Source of the DNA: Paenibacillus marchantiophytorum
GTDB taxonomy: Bacteria; Bacillota; Bacilli; Paenibacillales; NBRC-103111
Length of the DNA stretch: 64,000 nucleotides
Direction: 5' to 3'
Assembly: GCF_014640555.1 (NCBI RefSeq)
Contig: NZ_BMHE01000003.1
Span: 222,147-286,146, forward strand
Part shown: piece by piece, positions 33,833-44,116 of the stretch
Layout: every line of letters starts with the position of its first letter
How positions within the stretch are numbered: position 1 is the first letter of the stretch
Program-made: the position numbers and the translations under genes
The notes under the pieces: generated by a model
Database searches by the model: none
Told to the model about the DNA's origin: nothing
The model's input: only the letters and a program-made list of their open reading frames with translations

Positions 33833-35977
33833 TTAATTAGTCAACTCATTATTGCTTGTTTTCATATCATTCGTTTTCAGCTTCATGATTGCTACCTGAA
33901 GGGTATTATAGGCAATTGTATACGCTGGAGCCCCGGTACCTGCATCTGTTGTATCTATCCCATGCAGTGGTTTATTCGTTATTATTTGGCTATTCTTAAT
34001 GGTAAATCCCTTCACTTTGGAAGGTTTTGTTGCCCCTGCAATTGAACCCACTTTTATTAACGGTGTTTTGGTTGCCGTGAGATTTGTAGCATTAAAAATG
34101 CTGCCTAGAATGGATAGCTGCTTCACCCCTTGAATATAAATGGCTGCCGCGTAACCAACATCATTGGAAATCTTAAAGTCAGCATTATTAAAAATGATAT
34201 CAGGTTCCCCATACATTTCATTAATCGTGAAGATCTTGCCTAAGGAGTGGAACGAACAGTCATTGAAAACATATTTGCCAGCTTGATTAATACCCAATCC
34301 AACAGACTCATTGGTTGTCGATGTGAACTTGCATTTATTGTAAGTGCCCGCTGGAAGTGTCGTCCCGTTGTAGGCATTATAATCTTGCACAACTACTTGG
34401 TCATAGATGTTTTGGTCCGTTCCTTTGCCGCCCAACGCAGAAAGTTTGGTTAAACCCTTTATGGTAACATTGGATAGTCGAACTGGACGGTTGCCAACAT
34501 TTAAGGAAGTAGAAACGGAGGTATCCGTATTGGTCATCGTAATTTGATCTACTTTCGAGCCAAAAGGGTCTGTATTATTCAAATTCAAATTACTATTAAT
34601 AAAAGTTGCATTAGTTAACGTATTGCTTGTTGCCAATAGATTCACTTCGGCGTTATGAAAAGTGTTTTGATCTGCAACTCCTGTACCCGCCATTGTCAGT
34701 CCGCCTTGATGAAAAGTGTTGTTTTTAACGACAGTATTTGGAAATGCCTTGTAAATGTACACATTTATATTGCTCTCGAATAGATTATTGCTTATTGTCG
34801 CCGTGTCTCCATCAGCGAATACAATGTCTCCACCTTTATTATCGTAAAAGCGATTATTGTTTATCGTGATGTTCTTGTTGGGGAAAAACCCCCCCGCCTC
34901 TGAATCAATGCCATATTGAGGCGCTGTACCTTGGATATCATGAATTTTATTATTCGTGATCTCAATCCCATCTACGCCTACAAGTGAGATGCCTTGTCTT
35001 CTGTTAAATGCGGATTCCGAGTTTTTAATCGTTACATTTCTTGAAACATCATTACTGAACAATTTCACAAAAAAATTAGCCAGATCCGTTGAACTGAAAA
35101 CAGGGTAAAAGCTGCTCGCATTAGAGGGGATTTGAACGAGATCAATGCCAAATCTGATTTGTTTAACGGCAGAAACATATTTGCCATCTTTATTATAGAA
35201 ATAGACATCATATTGGTTGCTTGAAGCAGCTTGAGGCTGCTCGTAAGCAAAATATTGTCTCCCTTTAAATAATGGATTAGTGAGGTCCACGGCCGTTTTA
35301 CTTCTTATCTTCGATGTGGAAGGAATAAACTTGCCCAACGGATCAATATCTCCTCTAAGGTAGCTCTTCCCGTAAGTACCTTCAATGCCAACGATAGATC
35401 CGTTGATCGATATGCCATCCCCAGTAAAATGAGTGGTTCGAACGCCGTCTATGGTTAATTGGTACGCTCCTTCCGAGGAGATTCCGCTGCCAAATTCATG
35501 AGTCCCATAACTCGAGGAGTTATCTTTCTTGCTATAGTTATGAGTATCTTTGTCTCCTTTCAATGTTCCGCCTTTGATAGTTGCGTTGTTCACGCCATAG
35601 CCCACATAGAAGGTTCTATAATTCTCAAAACCATTCGATTCTTTTTGAATAACCGCTGCATCATCCAGTAAGAAAGTCATCTGACTAACCATGTTGATTT
35701 GAGCTTGCGAGTCATTCGGACCAGTTCCTTTACTGATTAAATAAGTACCCGCTGGTACTTTGAAAACTTGATATCCTTGTTCATGCGACCATTGCAGCGC
35801 TTTATTGATCCCAGTCGTCGTTTCGACAGGATGAGTGCCATCGTTATATATGTGCCATCGGGTAAGCTCTAGGTTGTACGTTCTGGGGTTGGCAATTTCT
35901 TCTGAAGACGCATTAACCATAAAAATTTGAAAAGAAAACATAACGAGTAGGAATATGGATACTGCATTTTTCGTCAT
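33833..35977 (-). CDS. Secreted right-handed parallel beta-helix protein (pectate-lyase-like fold)
   Basis: A 714-residue exported protein. A signal peptide (to about residue 24) is followed by a pectate-lyase-3-like start (GINKALQWSHEQGYQVFKVPAGTYL, broken here as GINKALQWSHEQ and FKVPAGTYLI) and a long series of beta-helix rungs rich in N, T, G and I (for example ITNNKIHDI, ITINNNRFYDN, VVKNNTFHQG). This fold is typical of polysaccharide lyases and glycosidases acting on pectin, alginate or other acidic glycans. The catalytic residues cannot be assigned by eye. It lies downstream of the YesN-type regulator on the same strand and is probably part of the glycan locus. Confidence 0.8.
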   Translation of the reverse strand: MTKNAVSIFLLVMFSFQIFMVNASSEEIANPRTYNLELTRWHIYNDGTHPVETTTGINKALQWSHEQGYQVFKVPAGTYLISKGTGPNDSQAQINMVSQMTFLLDDAAVIQKESNGFENYRTFYVGYGVNNATIKGGTLKGDKDTHNYSKKDNSSSYGTHEFGSGISSEGAYQLTIDGVRTTHFTGDGISINGSIVGIEGTYGKSYLRGDIDPLGKFIPSTSKIRSKTAVDLTNPLFKGRQYFAYEQPQAASSNQYDVYFYNKDGKYVSAVKQIRFGIDLVQIPSNASSFYPVFSSTDLANFFVKLFSNDVSRNVTIKNSESAFNRRQGISLVGVDGIEITNNKIHDIQGTAPQYGIDSEAGGFFPNKNITINNNRFYDNKGGDIVFADGDTATISNNLFESNINVYIYKAFPNTVVKNNTFHQGGLTMAGTGVADQNTFHNAEVNLLATSNTLTNATFINSNLNLNNTDPFGSKVDQITMTNTDTSVSTSLNVGNRPVRLSNVTIKGLTKLSALGGKGTDQNIYDQVVVQDYNAYNGTTLPAGTYNKCKFTSTTNESVGLGINQAGKYVFNDCSFHSLGKIFTINEMYGEPDIIFNNADFKISNDVGYAAAIYIQGVKQLSILGSIFNATNLTATKTPLIKVGSIAGATKPSKVKGFTIKNSQIITNKPLHGIDTTDAGTGAPAYTIAYNTLQVAIMKLKTNDMKTSNNELTN

Positions 35978-36099
35978 TTTTTCACCATCTTTTTGGATTT
36001 ATGTCGAGACTTGATCTATTATACATGATTAAATGGAAAATAGTTGGAAGAAGTCTCAAACTGTATCCTATTCGTGAAAAAAACACAATTGATGTCGTG

Positions 36100-37701
36100 T
36101 TAGCCGATAACCTCCACTTGTTTCCGGTAATGTTGGGGTGTACAGTGATACAGCTTTTTAAACATTTTCGAGAAATAGGAAAAATTACTATAGCCAAGCG
36201 ATTTGGCGATATCTGAGATTGGAATGGTTGAATTTCGAATCAGTTCTTGAGCCAACTTCATGCGTTCGATCAAAATATAGTCCGTTATCGATTCACCCAC
36301 CTCTTTTTTGAACAAACGAGATAAATAGGCTGGATTCAAATGGACATATTCAGCCAGTTGCTCCCTTGTAATTATTTCATTGAGATGATCTGCGATGTAG
36401 CATTGAATTCGTTGAATAACGGAGTCATTTTGATGCAAATAGTCGCAGACCACAGCGATTAATTGCAACGCCCATGATTGAAGCTGTTCTAACGAACGTG
36501 GTAATTTGCCGTTGAAAATATCCTGATGATCCTGGAGAAGTTCATGGGCGGATAAACCATTTTTATGCAAGATGTAATGAATCATTTGAAGAAAACCATG
36601 ATAGAAGGCATGCAGCGCATTGGCTCCATATCGCGGATCTTCGCGAATCTCCTTCAGATTGCGGGCAATCTCTCTCTCCATCTCTCCCCGTTTACCCTGC
36701 TCAATCAGAATCGTCCAGGCGGAGAATTCAGGAAGCTTCGGCATCAGTTGGTTAGCTTGATACTCGTGCTGCCAGTAGATCTTGTTCGATTTCTGCAAAT
36801 TATTATATTCCATATCGAGCAGTTTGATATAGGTTTCACGTATCCCCACTAAATCTGAAGGCTCGCCTATATAGCAGGAAATGCTGCAGCTAAAATACTG
36901 CTTGCATGATGCTATGTACGTTAAGCATTTGTCATTAATGCTCGCATAGTCCATCTGCTCTTCCTGTTCCACAAAGAATAGAACGACATTTACGCCTTGT
37001 TTGGTCTGGATCACTTCCCCTTGAAAACCGCTTAGCAGGACCTCGGAAGCTGCGTTGCGAAGCGCATATTCCAACAGTTCCTCGTCGCCTGTGTCCAAAT
37101 CGCGATCCCAGGACTCGACACTAATCACGATGGGCAAGATGCGCGACTGCGCGGTGAGGGGCAAATGATGATCCGCAATAAACTGTGACACCTCATGTGG
37201 TCTGCAAACCATTTTTCTCGCGAATAATTGATTCCAGAACGTATCGCTTAACACCGATTTATTCTTTATCCAGAGCTCATAGTAAGGCTTGTATTGCTCC
37301 CTCAATTGGTGGAGTTCTTGGTCATGTGCAATAGATTGCAACGCTTTGGCGATGGTTGCTTGCAAGACACTAAACTCGATCGGCTTGAGCATATAATCGA
37401 AGCTATCGAGCTGAATGGCTCGCTGGACGAAATTGAAATCAGCATGTGCGGTAAGGAAGATAGTCTCTGTTGCCGGGGAATGCGCGTTAACCCATTCCAG
37501 CAGCTCAATCCCTGTTCCCTTGGGCATTTCAATATCGCAGATCAGAATATCTATGTTCGTTTGCTCAAATACTTTCATCGCCTCACGAATGTTATAAGCT
37601 TCATATACTTCAGAAATATTCAGTTCTTGCCAATTCAGACCACTTTTAATGCCCAGTACTGCATAGATCTCATCATCCACAATAAGTGCTGTTCTGTTCA
37701 T
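36100..37701 (-). CDS. YesN-type response regulator with AraC DNA-binding domain
   Basis: A 533-residue regulator. The receiver (about 1-120) has TALIVDDE and the phospho-acceptor Asp in ILICDIEMP. The middle region is of the kind found only in these long regulators, and the C-terminal AraC double helix-turn-helix (about 430-528) contains LNPAYLSRLFKKEVGES and ISDIAKSLGYSNFSYFSKMF. GGAGGATATCC precedes the ATG. It is encoded right after its sensor kinase and probably controls the importer and hydrolase genes of this locus. Confidence 0.93.
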   Translation of the reverse strand: MNRTALIVDDEIYAVLGIKSGLNWQELNISEVYEAYNIREAMKVFEQTNIDILICDIEMPKGTGIELLEWVNAHSPATETIFLTAHADFNFVQRAIQLDSFDYMLKPIEFSVLQATIAKALQSIAHDQELHQLREQYKPYYELWIKNKSVLSDTFWNQLFARKMVCRPHEVSQFIADHHLPLTAQSRILPIVISVESWDRDLDTGDEELLEYALRNAASEVLLSGFQGEVIQTKQGVNVVLFFVEQEEQMDYASINDKCLTYIASCKQYFSCSISCYIGEPSDLVGIRETYIKLLDMEYNNLQKSNKIYWQHEYQANQLMPKLPEFSAWTILIEQGKRGEMEREIARNLKEIREDPRYGANALHAFYHGFLQMIHYILHKNGLSAHELLQDHQDIFNGKLPRSLEQLQSWALQLIAVVCDYLHQNDSVIQRIQCYIADHLNEIITREQLAEYVHLNPAYLSRLFKKEVGESITDYILIERMKLAQELIRNSTIPISDIAKSLGYSNFSYFSKMFKKLYHCTPQHYRKQVEVIG

Positions 37702-37728
37702 GGATATCCTCCTTCAAAGCCGTTTCGA

Positions 37729-39453
37729 CTAGACAAATGAATCCAAGTTACGAATTGGCATGCGAATTGTGATACAGGCACCTGAATCTGGCAAATTGGT
37801 GAATTGAAGACTTGCCTCCTGTCCGAAAATATACTGGAGACGATGATAGACATTCCATATGCCCAAATGTTCATCACTCTGTGATAGGAAATATTGCCCC
37901 GATCGCAAGTGAGCTAGAATGTCAGGGTTGAAGCCGCTCCCATTGTCAGAGATCACAATCTCCATGATGTGCGAGTGTTTCTCCGATGCAATCTGAATAT
38001 CCAGATGAAAGGGATGCTCCATGAAGTCGAAGCCATATTTCATACTATTTTCGATGAATGGCTGAATAATCAGCGGGGGAATACACCTGGATTGCAGCGA
38101 GTTTTCAACTTCAAAGTTATAGGTTATGCGATCTGGGAAACGCAATTGTTGGATTTTGATGTAACTTTCCATATGCTCCAGCTCTTCAGCAATCGACACG
38201 ACGTTGCGATGAGTTTGGGTGGTAAAGCGAAAATATTTGACTAAATTTAAGCTCATCAATTGAATGATATCGTATTTCTGAATTTGCGCCAGATTATAGA
38301 TAATATTGATTGAATTCAACAAAAAATGAGGGTTCATTTGAAGCTGCAAATGCTTCACTTCTGCTTTATGCAGTTTAATTTGCTCTTCGTACACGTGAAT
38401 TTTCAAATCATGGATTTGTGCTGCCATTTCGTTGAACGTTTCATTAATAATCGTGAATTCTTTGGTTTGCGAACGTGCAAGACGCGTGCTCCAGTCGCCA
38501 TGCTTAATCTTCCGCATCCCCCGAATGAGATTGGAAATCGGCCTCAAAATCATTTTATTCAAATAAAATACATAAAAAATCAAGACGATGGCCGCCAGAA
38601 ATGGCAGCATGAAAATAAAGCCGCGAAAATAGGTTAATTTCTGAACCAACTTTTCTTCCGGAATAAAAGCGCTTAACATCGTGTCTGTACCCTTAATCGG
38701 ATTGGAAACAACGATATACTTTTTATCGCCCATAAGGACTAATTGGTAGGTATCTTGACTGCCCTCTGGCTCTATGGCAAGCGCTGTTGACATCTCTTTA
38801 TTCGAAATAATCTTCCCTTCGTCGGAGATGAACGAAGCAAATCCATCGGAACCTAATTGAATTAAGTCCAAAGGAATCATCAAGTTCTTTAATTGAACGG
38901 AAGCACCCAAATAATAGCCTTCTCCTGTATCTACCAAGCGGACTAAAGCGTACTGATCCCCGTATTTAACCGCTTTCCATTTTTGAAAATAGATGCTCCC
39001 AGGCTTTGCTTCTCTTAACAATTCTTCCAGCGTCGTTTGAATCGTAATTAACTCTTCATAGGATTTGGCTTTGATCGCTGTATTAAAAATATCTTTATTT
39101 TGAACGGAATAAATAAACTGGAAATCGACGCTGCTGTCAAAGCGGTGATAGCGATTCAGCTCATTAATAATCCGCTCCTTGGTGAGGATATACTCGGTTG
39201 GATCATGGATAACACGGGACAATAGTGAGATATTGGGGTCTTCGTAAGCCAAATTATATAAGAAATTCGTTTCTCGATTTAGTTCTGCCTGTATTTGATT
39301 AGAGTACAGTATAATCGCATTCTTGTTCGATTCAGCCACCTGCTCTCGGACTGTGCTCAATGCGAATAAGTTATTGAAAAGCAGTAAAATTAACAAAGGA
39401 ATAGCAATGGTAATAAATCCAATAATCAGCTTGAATCGAAGAGAACTCATCAT
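37729..39453 (-). CDS. YesM-type sensor histidine kinase
   Basis: A 574-residue sensor of the LytS/YesM group. Helix 1 (about 8-30), an extracytoplasmic Cache-like domain (about 31-285), helix 2 (about 286-305) and a HAMP linker precede the His_kinase domain (LHLQ then MNPHFLLNSINIIYNLA with the phospho-acceptor His) and an HATPase domain with NSMKYGF and DNGSGFN. Such kinases sense sugars or sugar-bound binding proteins outside the cell. It sits between the substrate-binding protein gene and its response regulator. Confidence 0.93.
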   Translation of the reverse strand: MMSSLRFKLIIGFITIAIPLLILLLFNNLFALSTVREQVAESNKNAIILYSNQIQAELNRETNFLYNLAYEDPNISLLSRVIHDPTEYILTKERIINELNRYHRFDSSVDFQFIYSVQNKDIFNTAIKAKSYEELITIQTTLEELLREAKPGSIYFQKWKAVKYGDQYALVRLVDTGEGYYLGASVQLKNLMIPLDLIQLGSDGFASFISDEGKIISNKEMSTALAIEPEGSQDTYQLVLMGDKKYIVVSNPIKGTDTMLSAFIPEEKLVQKLTYFRGFIFMLPFLAAIVLIFYVFYLNKMILRPISNLIRGMRKIKHGDWSTRLARSQTKEFTIINETFNEMAAQIHDLKIHVYEEQIKLHKAEVKHLQLQMNPHFLLNSINIIYNLAQIQKYDIIQLMSLNLVKYFRFTTQTHRNVVSIAEELEHMESYIKIQQLRFPDRITYNFEVENSLQSRCIPPLIIQPFIENSMKYGFDFMEHPFHLDIQIASEKHSHIMEIVISDNGSGFNPDILAHLRSGQYFLSQSDEHLGIWNVYHRLQYIFGQEASLQFTNLPDSGACITIRMPIRNLDSFV

Positions 39454-39573
39454 CTATTCAGGTCTCTCCTAACCAGTGGGAATACAATCATTATAGTTAG
39501 TTTAGTGAAAATAAGGAATCCCCACCCCTATGGCGATTACATAGAGGCAGGGTTTGCAAGGAAGCTATGCGAA

Positions 39574-41094
39574 CTATTTTTGTGAAGCTGACCATTCTTT
39601 CAATTGTTTCTCGACTTCTTCTTTCACACGAGCATAACCAGCAGCAGCCCTCTTCTCTTTCCATTTGGCGATCGTCTTCTCAGCATCTACGGCCCCGGTA
39701 TAGAGGGATTTAAATTCGTTTTCGACATTCGTAATGGAGGCCATCTCCGACTTCACAGGCTCTTGATTGAACGTAAAGCCAAGCGCAATCGAGCGTTCCG
39801 AACGGGCATTGAACTCTTTGAACAGCTTCCATTTGTTCGGATCTTCATTGGCAAATAGATAGGAATTGAATTGATTTCCGAACATCCAGCCGCCTGGATT
39901 CGGGTATGTTTCTGTATCTGCCGTCATGCCTGCCGGATAGTCGATAATCGTATCGGATTTTTTCACATAATGCTTGTTCTCAAGACCCCAATCCAGCATA
40001 TTCACCAGTTTGGCATCCGTATATAGCATGTTGAGGAACATCATGACTCTCGCTGGATCCTTGGACGTTCGCGAAATTCCTAGCATAGCGCCTTGCGCAT
40101 CGCCAGTTGTTGTAAATGGCGCAGCCGTTTCGATTTGAACAACTTCGGTGCCTGATGTAAGACTCATCTCTTTATCTTTGCCAGGCTTCAAGGATTGCGC
40201 GACGGCAAAGCCTTTGCCGGCTTTAATCATATTCATCGCCTGATCCGAATCCGAGGTGAGGACGTCTTTATCAAACCAGCCATTTTTGTACCATTGATTC
40301 ATACGTTTATAAAAATTAAGGACATTCGGATCCTCTAGCGTATCTACAACTTTAAGCTCTTTGCTTCCGCGAGGAATGGCTAGGCCGGCCACGAGACCGT
40401 CATAGTTAGCCGCATTCCAGATATTAGAAAATTTACTGCTTATGATTGGCGTTACACCGGGTTCATTGTCTTTGATGTTTTTGAACATCGCTTCCAACTC
40501 GTCCATAGATTTGATACCTTTGGTATCCATATTGTATTTATCAACTAATTTTTTGTTCAACAAGAAACCAAAGCCTTGACCGAATTCCTTATTCGTAGGC
40601 AGTGCGAAGAGCTTGCCGCCAATGCGTGAACCTTTGATGAAGTCTGGTCCCAGAACGCCCGGAATATCTTTGCCGTATTTCGACATGAGATCATCCAATT
40701 CAAGGTACTGACCTTTGGCAGCATCCCTTGGATAATAGTACCAACTAGCCGTAAACATGAGGTCAAATGGTTCATTGGATATTTTCATTAAATTCGTTTT
40801 GTCATCCCAAGAACCCCACTCGATAGGTTTCAATTCAATCGTTGCGTTAATTTTCTCCGTTAAATATTTGCTCATTTCCGCTTGGACTAAAGCTAAATCT
40901 TTCGGAGCGGAAGCCGGATACACAAGCGTAATTTTGTATGGAGCTAACGTTTTGGAACCAGAATCTGCTGCCGTACTCGCAATTGGAGCTGCTGATGTTG
41001 ACGGTTCCGCTTTGTTCGTTTCTTTGCTGCAGGCCGACAGTGTGAATGTGCTGCCGATCAAGAGTGCTGCTGTGATTTTGAAAGTCTTCTTCAT
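39574..41094 (-). CDS. Carbohydrate ABC transporter substrate-binding lipoprotein (LplA/YtcQ-like)
   Basis: A 506-residue binding protein with a lipobox (TLSACS) and a long Ser/Ala-rich linker, of the size typical for LplA/YtcQ proteins that bind oligosaccharides. The segments DDLMSKYGKDIPGVLG and YTDAKLVNMLDWGLENKHYV belong to this group. GAGGGG lies 11 nt before the ATG used. It follows the two permease genes, and its product may also present the ligand to the YesM sensor. Confidence 0.92.
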   Translation of the reverse strand: MKKTFKITAALLIGSTFTLSACSKETNKAEPSTSAAPIASTAADSGSKTLAPYKITLVYPASAPKDLALVQAEMSKYLTEKINATIELKPIEWGSWDDKTNLMKISNEPFDLMFTASWYYYPRDAAKGQYLELDDLMSKYGKDIPGVLGPDFIKGSRIGGKLFALPTNKEFGQGFGFLLNKKLVDKYNMDTKGIKSMDELEAMFKNIKDNEPGVTPIISSKFSNIWNAANYDGLVAGLAIPRGSKELKVVDTLEDPNVLNFYKRMNQWYKNGWFDKDVLTSDSDQAMNMIKAGKGFAVAQSLKPGKDKEMSLTSGTEVVQIETAAPFTTTGDAQGAMLGISRTSKDPARVMMFLNMLYTDAKLVNMLDWGLENKHYVKKSDTIIDYPAGMTADTETYPNPGGWMFGNQFNSYLFANEDPNKWKLFKEFNARSERSIALGFTFNQEPVKSEMASITNVENEFKSLYTGAVDAEKTIAKWKEKRAAAGYARVKEEVEKQLKEWSASQK

Positions 41095-41157
41095 GGATCT
41101 TTTATCCCCTCTCAATGTAACTGCCTTGTGAATGACCTTTCCTGCTTGCAGTCAGCC

Positions 41158-42048
41158 TTACCCTTTTACGGCTCCGCTGGTGATTCCACTTATGTAATAT
41201 TTCTGAAAGAACGGATACGCCAGTAGCAGCGGGCCAATTCCGACGATAGCTAACGCCATACGCACGGTTTCTCTTGGCATTTTGGCTAGCAGTTCACCGG
41301 CTTGTGCGGATGAATTGGATTTCATGATGAGATATTGAATATTTGTAAGCGTCTTCGTCATTAAATATTGAATATTATAAAGTGCCGGTTTATCTATAAA
41401 CAGCATGCAATTATACCAATCATTCCAGTAGGCTAACGTTGTAAACAATCCGATGGTTGCCATTATGGGCAACGAAAGTGGAATAACAATTTTCGAGAAA
41501 ATTTGAATTTCGCTGGCGCCATCAATCGTTGCTGACTCAATCACCGATTCCGGGATGGAATTTGTGAAAAAAGTACGCATTAACAGAATGTTAAAGGCAC
41601 TTAACAGCATACCAGGGATGATCATAGCGAGCATCGAATTTTTCATAGGCAATAGATTCACGAATGTCATATACCATGGCACCATCCCCCCACTAAACAA
41701 CATAGTGAAGAAGATGTAGAACGCTAAACTTCTCCGGAACGGCAAATTTACGCGTGATAACGGATACGCCATTAGCGTAGTAATAAGTAAACTTAACATA
41801 GTCCCGATAATCGTGCAAAAGATTGTAATCCCATAAGCCTTGGTAATTTCAGAGAAATTAAAAAATAGAAATTCATAGGCGGCGAAGCTGATTTTGCTTG
41901 GAATTAAGGAATAGCCGTTAGATTCAATAGACGATTCGTCCGAGATGGACACCATGAAAATAAGGAGAAACGGCAGTAAGGAACCAATGGTGAATAACCA
42001 GAAGAAGACATGAATACTTGCTTGACTGAGCTTGTTCGTCTTAATCAT
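41158..42048 (-). CDS. Carbohydrate ABC transporter permease (LplC/YtcP-like)
   Basis: A 296-residue permease with six helices and the EAA loop ESVIESATIDGASEIQIF followed by KIVIPLSLP, which docks the ATPase. GGGTG lies 7 nt before the ATG at 42048; the frame also allows a TTG one codon earlier. It pairs with the LplB-like permease upstream. No ATPase gene is present, so a shared MsmX-type ATPase probably serves this importer. Confidence 0.93.
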   Translation of the reverse strand: MIKTNKLSQASIHVFFWLFTIGSLLPFLLIFMVSISDESSIESNGYSLIPSKISFAAYEFLFFNFSEITKAYGITIFCTIIGTMLSLLITTLMAYPLSRVNLPFRRSLAFYIFFTMLFSGGMVPWYMTFVNLLPMKNSMLAMIIPGMLLSAFNILLMRTFFTNSIPESVIESATIDGASEIQIFSKIVIPLSLPIMATIGLFTTLAYWNDWYNCMLFIDKPALYNIQYLMTKTLTNIQYLIMKSNSSAQAGELLAKMPRETVRMALAIVGIGPLLLAYPFFQKYYISGITSGAVKG

Positions 42049-42064
42049 CAAGGTACACCCTTTC

Positions 42065-43042
42065 CTAGAATAAAGCTTCTTGTTTATTCACTCGACGCAC
42101 AGCATAATTGGCTGCCAGGATGAGGAAGAAACATACGAGAGACTGATAGAGCCCTGCTGCGGATGACATGCCGATATCCCCTAATTGTCCCATAGCTCGA
42201 TACACGAACGTATCAATCGTATTGGTAGTCGAGATCAAAGCGCCTGTATTCATCGGAACTTGATAGAACAAGCCAAAGTCGGACCTCAGAATGCCACTGA
42301 CCGCTAATAGGGTCATCGTTGTGATGATGGGCGTAATCAGCGGTATCGTGATTCGTGTCATCTGTTTCCACTTATTCGCGCCATCGATCGTGGCAGCTTC
42401 ATAGTACTCTTTATCGATGCCTAGCATCGCAGCAAAATAAATGATGGATAAGTAACCTACATGTTTCCAGGCATTTACGATAACGAGAATATACGGCCAA
42501 TAACCTGCTTCACTGTACCAGGAAATAGCTTCTTTCTGAAACCATTTGCCCATCAGTCGGTTGACGAGACCATTCTCCATATTTAGGAAGCTGTATACCA
42601 AATAGGCAACGACAACCATCGAAATGATATGCGGCAACAGAAACGTACTTTGATAAAAGCGTGAGATGACTTTGTCTTTGATTTCATTGATGAGAAGTGC
42701 GGCTAACAAGGCCAAGATCAAATTGAGAATAATGAAAACCACATTATATAGAATCGTGTTGCGTGTGATGATATAAGCATCTGGCGAATTAAACAGAAAT
42801 TTGAAATTATCCAATCCCACCCATTCACTGCCCCACATGCCTTTAGCAAAATTATAATTTTTGAAGGCAAGCACTAAACCGTACATCGGTATGTAATTGT
42901 TGATGAATAAGTACAGTACGCCCGGCACCGTCATCAGCAGCAGCCATTTGAACTTATTTAGTTTTCTTAGCCTGACTTGCATTTTTCTCTTCGCTGATGT
43001 TTCATATTTCGGTTGTATTGAAACGGTTTCAATTCCTTTCAT
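42065..43042 (-). CDS. Carbohydrate ABC transporter permease (LplB-like)
   Basis: A 325-residue permease with six helices, a cytoplasmic basic N-terminus and the EAA loop KEYYEAATIDGANKWKQM. AGGGTGG lies just before the ATG at 43042. It heads a same-strand series: two permeases, binding protein, sensor, regulator, beta-helix protein. A perfect 15-bp palindrome (TTGAAACGGTTTCAA) lies in its first codons. Confidence 0.92.
   Translation of the reverse strand: MKGIETVSIQPKYETSAKRKMQVRLRKLNKFKWLLLMTVPGVLYLFINNYIPMYGLVLAFKNYNFAKGMWGSEWVGLDNFKFLFNSPDAYIITRNTILYNVVFIILNLILALLAALLINEIKDKVISRFYQSTFLLPHIISMVVVAYLVYSFLNMENGLVNRLMGKWFQKEAISWYSEAGYWPYILVIVNAWKHVGYLSIIYFAAMLGIDKEYYEAATIDGANKWKQMTRITIPLITPIITTMTLLAVSGILRSDFGLFYQVPMNTGALISTTNTIDTFVYRAMGQLGDIGMSSAAGLYQSLVCFFLILAANYAVRRVNKQEALF
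43018..43032. promoter_or_regulatory. Palindrome inside the start of the lplB-like gene
   Basis: TTGAAACGGTTTCAA is a perfect dyad around one central base, located 10-24 bp inside the coding region. It resembles operators of LacI-family regulators, but is one base shorter than a cre site (TGWAANCGNTNWCA). Confidence 0.4.
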
Positions 43043-43269
43043 GAGCCCACCCTTTCTGTCCAACGATCGCTTACAGTGCCATTATAGTACATCCAAAATC
43101 GCCTCGACCACTAGGATCATGACTTCGTAATACGACAATGGTGACTTGTTAATTGAAACCGCCATAGCGATATTGACAGTGGAAATAGGACTCTTTATGC
43201 TAAAAACGAAATGTTCTTTCTATAAGTAATAATGCTGCTTTCGCTTTCAAAATAAGGAGGTTTTGCACA

Positions 43270-44109
43270 ATGTTTATTCATCCTGTTAGGCGTGTTTTTA
43301 TCCTAGGTATGGACGGTGCTGGTTCGTTTATTCAACACACGGCTACGCCACACCTGGATTCTTTTCTGGCTCAAGGAGCTTTCACATTTGAAGCTCAAGC
43401 AGAATCGCCTACGATTAGCGCGCAATGCTGGGGATCCGTCCTGCATGGCGTGCATCCAGAGAAACATTTACTGACTAATGACATTGCAGCCAGCGAGCGT
43501 TATTCCGCGGATTCGCCCTACCCTTCCATCTTTCGCTTGGCTAGAGAAGCTTGGCCGGAAGCCAAATTAGCCTCCTTTGTCGGGTGGTCGCCCATTAATG
43601 AAGGAATCATTGAAGAAGGTCTTGCAATACATAAAGTGTCTCTGCCGGATGAACAGCTTGTTAGTGCGATTGAGCAATATTTGATTCATAATCAAGATGT
43701 CAAACTACTCTTCCTGCAATTGGATGAACCAGACGGCTCTGGACATAGACATGGCTATGGGCCTAATTCTCCTGACTATTTGCAAGCGATTACCAACTGT
43801 GACCGCTTAATGGGAAGGGTTCTTGCTTCACTAGAGAGTTTGAACTTACTAGCAGATAGTCTAGTTATTGTGTTAACCGATCATGGCGGCGGCGGCGCTG
43901 ATGCCTATAATCACGGCAGCGACCATCCGATGGATAAACAAGTATTCTGGGGATGCGTGGGGCCGGGCATTGAAGCTGCTGCGGTGCTTCCAGCCTTGTC
44001 GATCATGGACACAGCGGCAATAGCTGCCTTCGCACTAGGCTTGGCAGCTCCCTCAACTTGGGATGCGCAGCTGCCAGAATCCTTGATTGGCCAATCTAGA
44101 AAGAGGTGA
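43270..44109 (+). CDS. Alkaline phosphatase/nucleotide pyrophosphatase-superfamily hydrolase
   Basis: A 279-residue cytoplasmic enzyme of the type I phosphodiesterase (NPP) fold. Metal and active-site pieces are FILGMDGAG with D15, the nucleophile Thr in ESPTISAQCWG, QLDEPDGSGHRHG and LTDHGGG, with a later His in NHGSDHP. There is no signal peptide. The family hydrolyses phosphodiesters, phosphomonoesters or sulfate esters. AAGGAGG lies 9 nt before the ATG. It is the first gene of a three-gene operon divergent from the sugar importer, so it probably removes a phosphate or diester group from the imported glycan. Confidence 0.85.
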   Translation: MFIHPVRRVFILGMDGAGSFIQHTATPHLDSFLAQGAFTFEAQAESPTISAQCWGSVLHGVHPEKHLLTNDIAASERYSADSPYPSIFRLAREAWPEAKLASFVGWSPINEGIIEEGLAIHKVSLPDEQLVSAIEQYLIHNQDVKLLFLQLDEPDGSGHRHGYGPNSPDYLQAITNCDRLMGRVLASLESLNLLADSLVIVLTDHGGGGADAYNHGSDHPMDKQVFWGCVGPGIEAAAVLPALSIMDTAAIAAFALGLAAPSTWDAQLPESLIGQSRKR

Positions 44110-44116
44110 CGACAAC

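Noticed and set aside
43018..43032. Catabolite-response (cre) site
   Set aside because: One base too short in the centre and placed inside the coding region; kept only as an unassigned palindrome.
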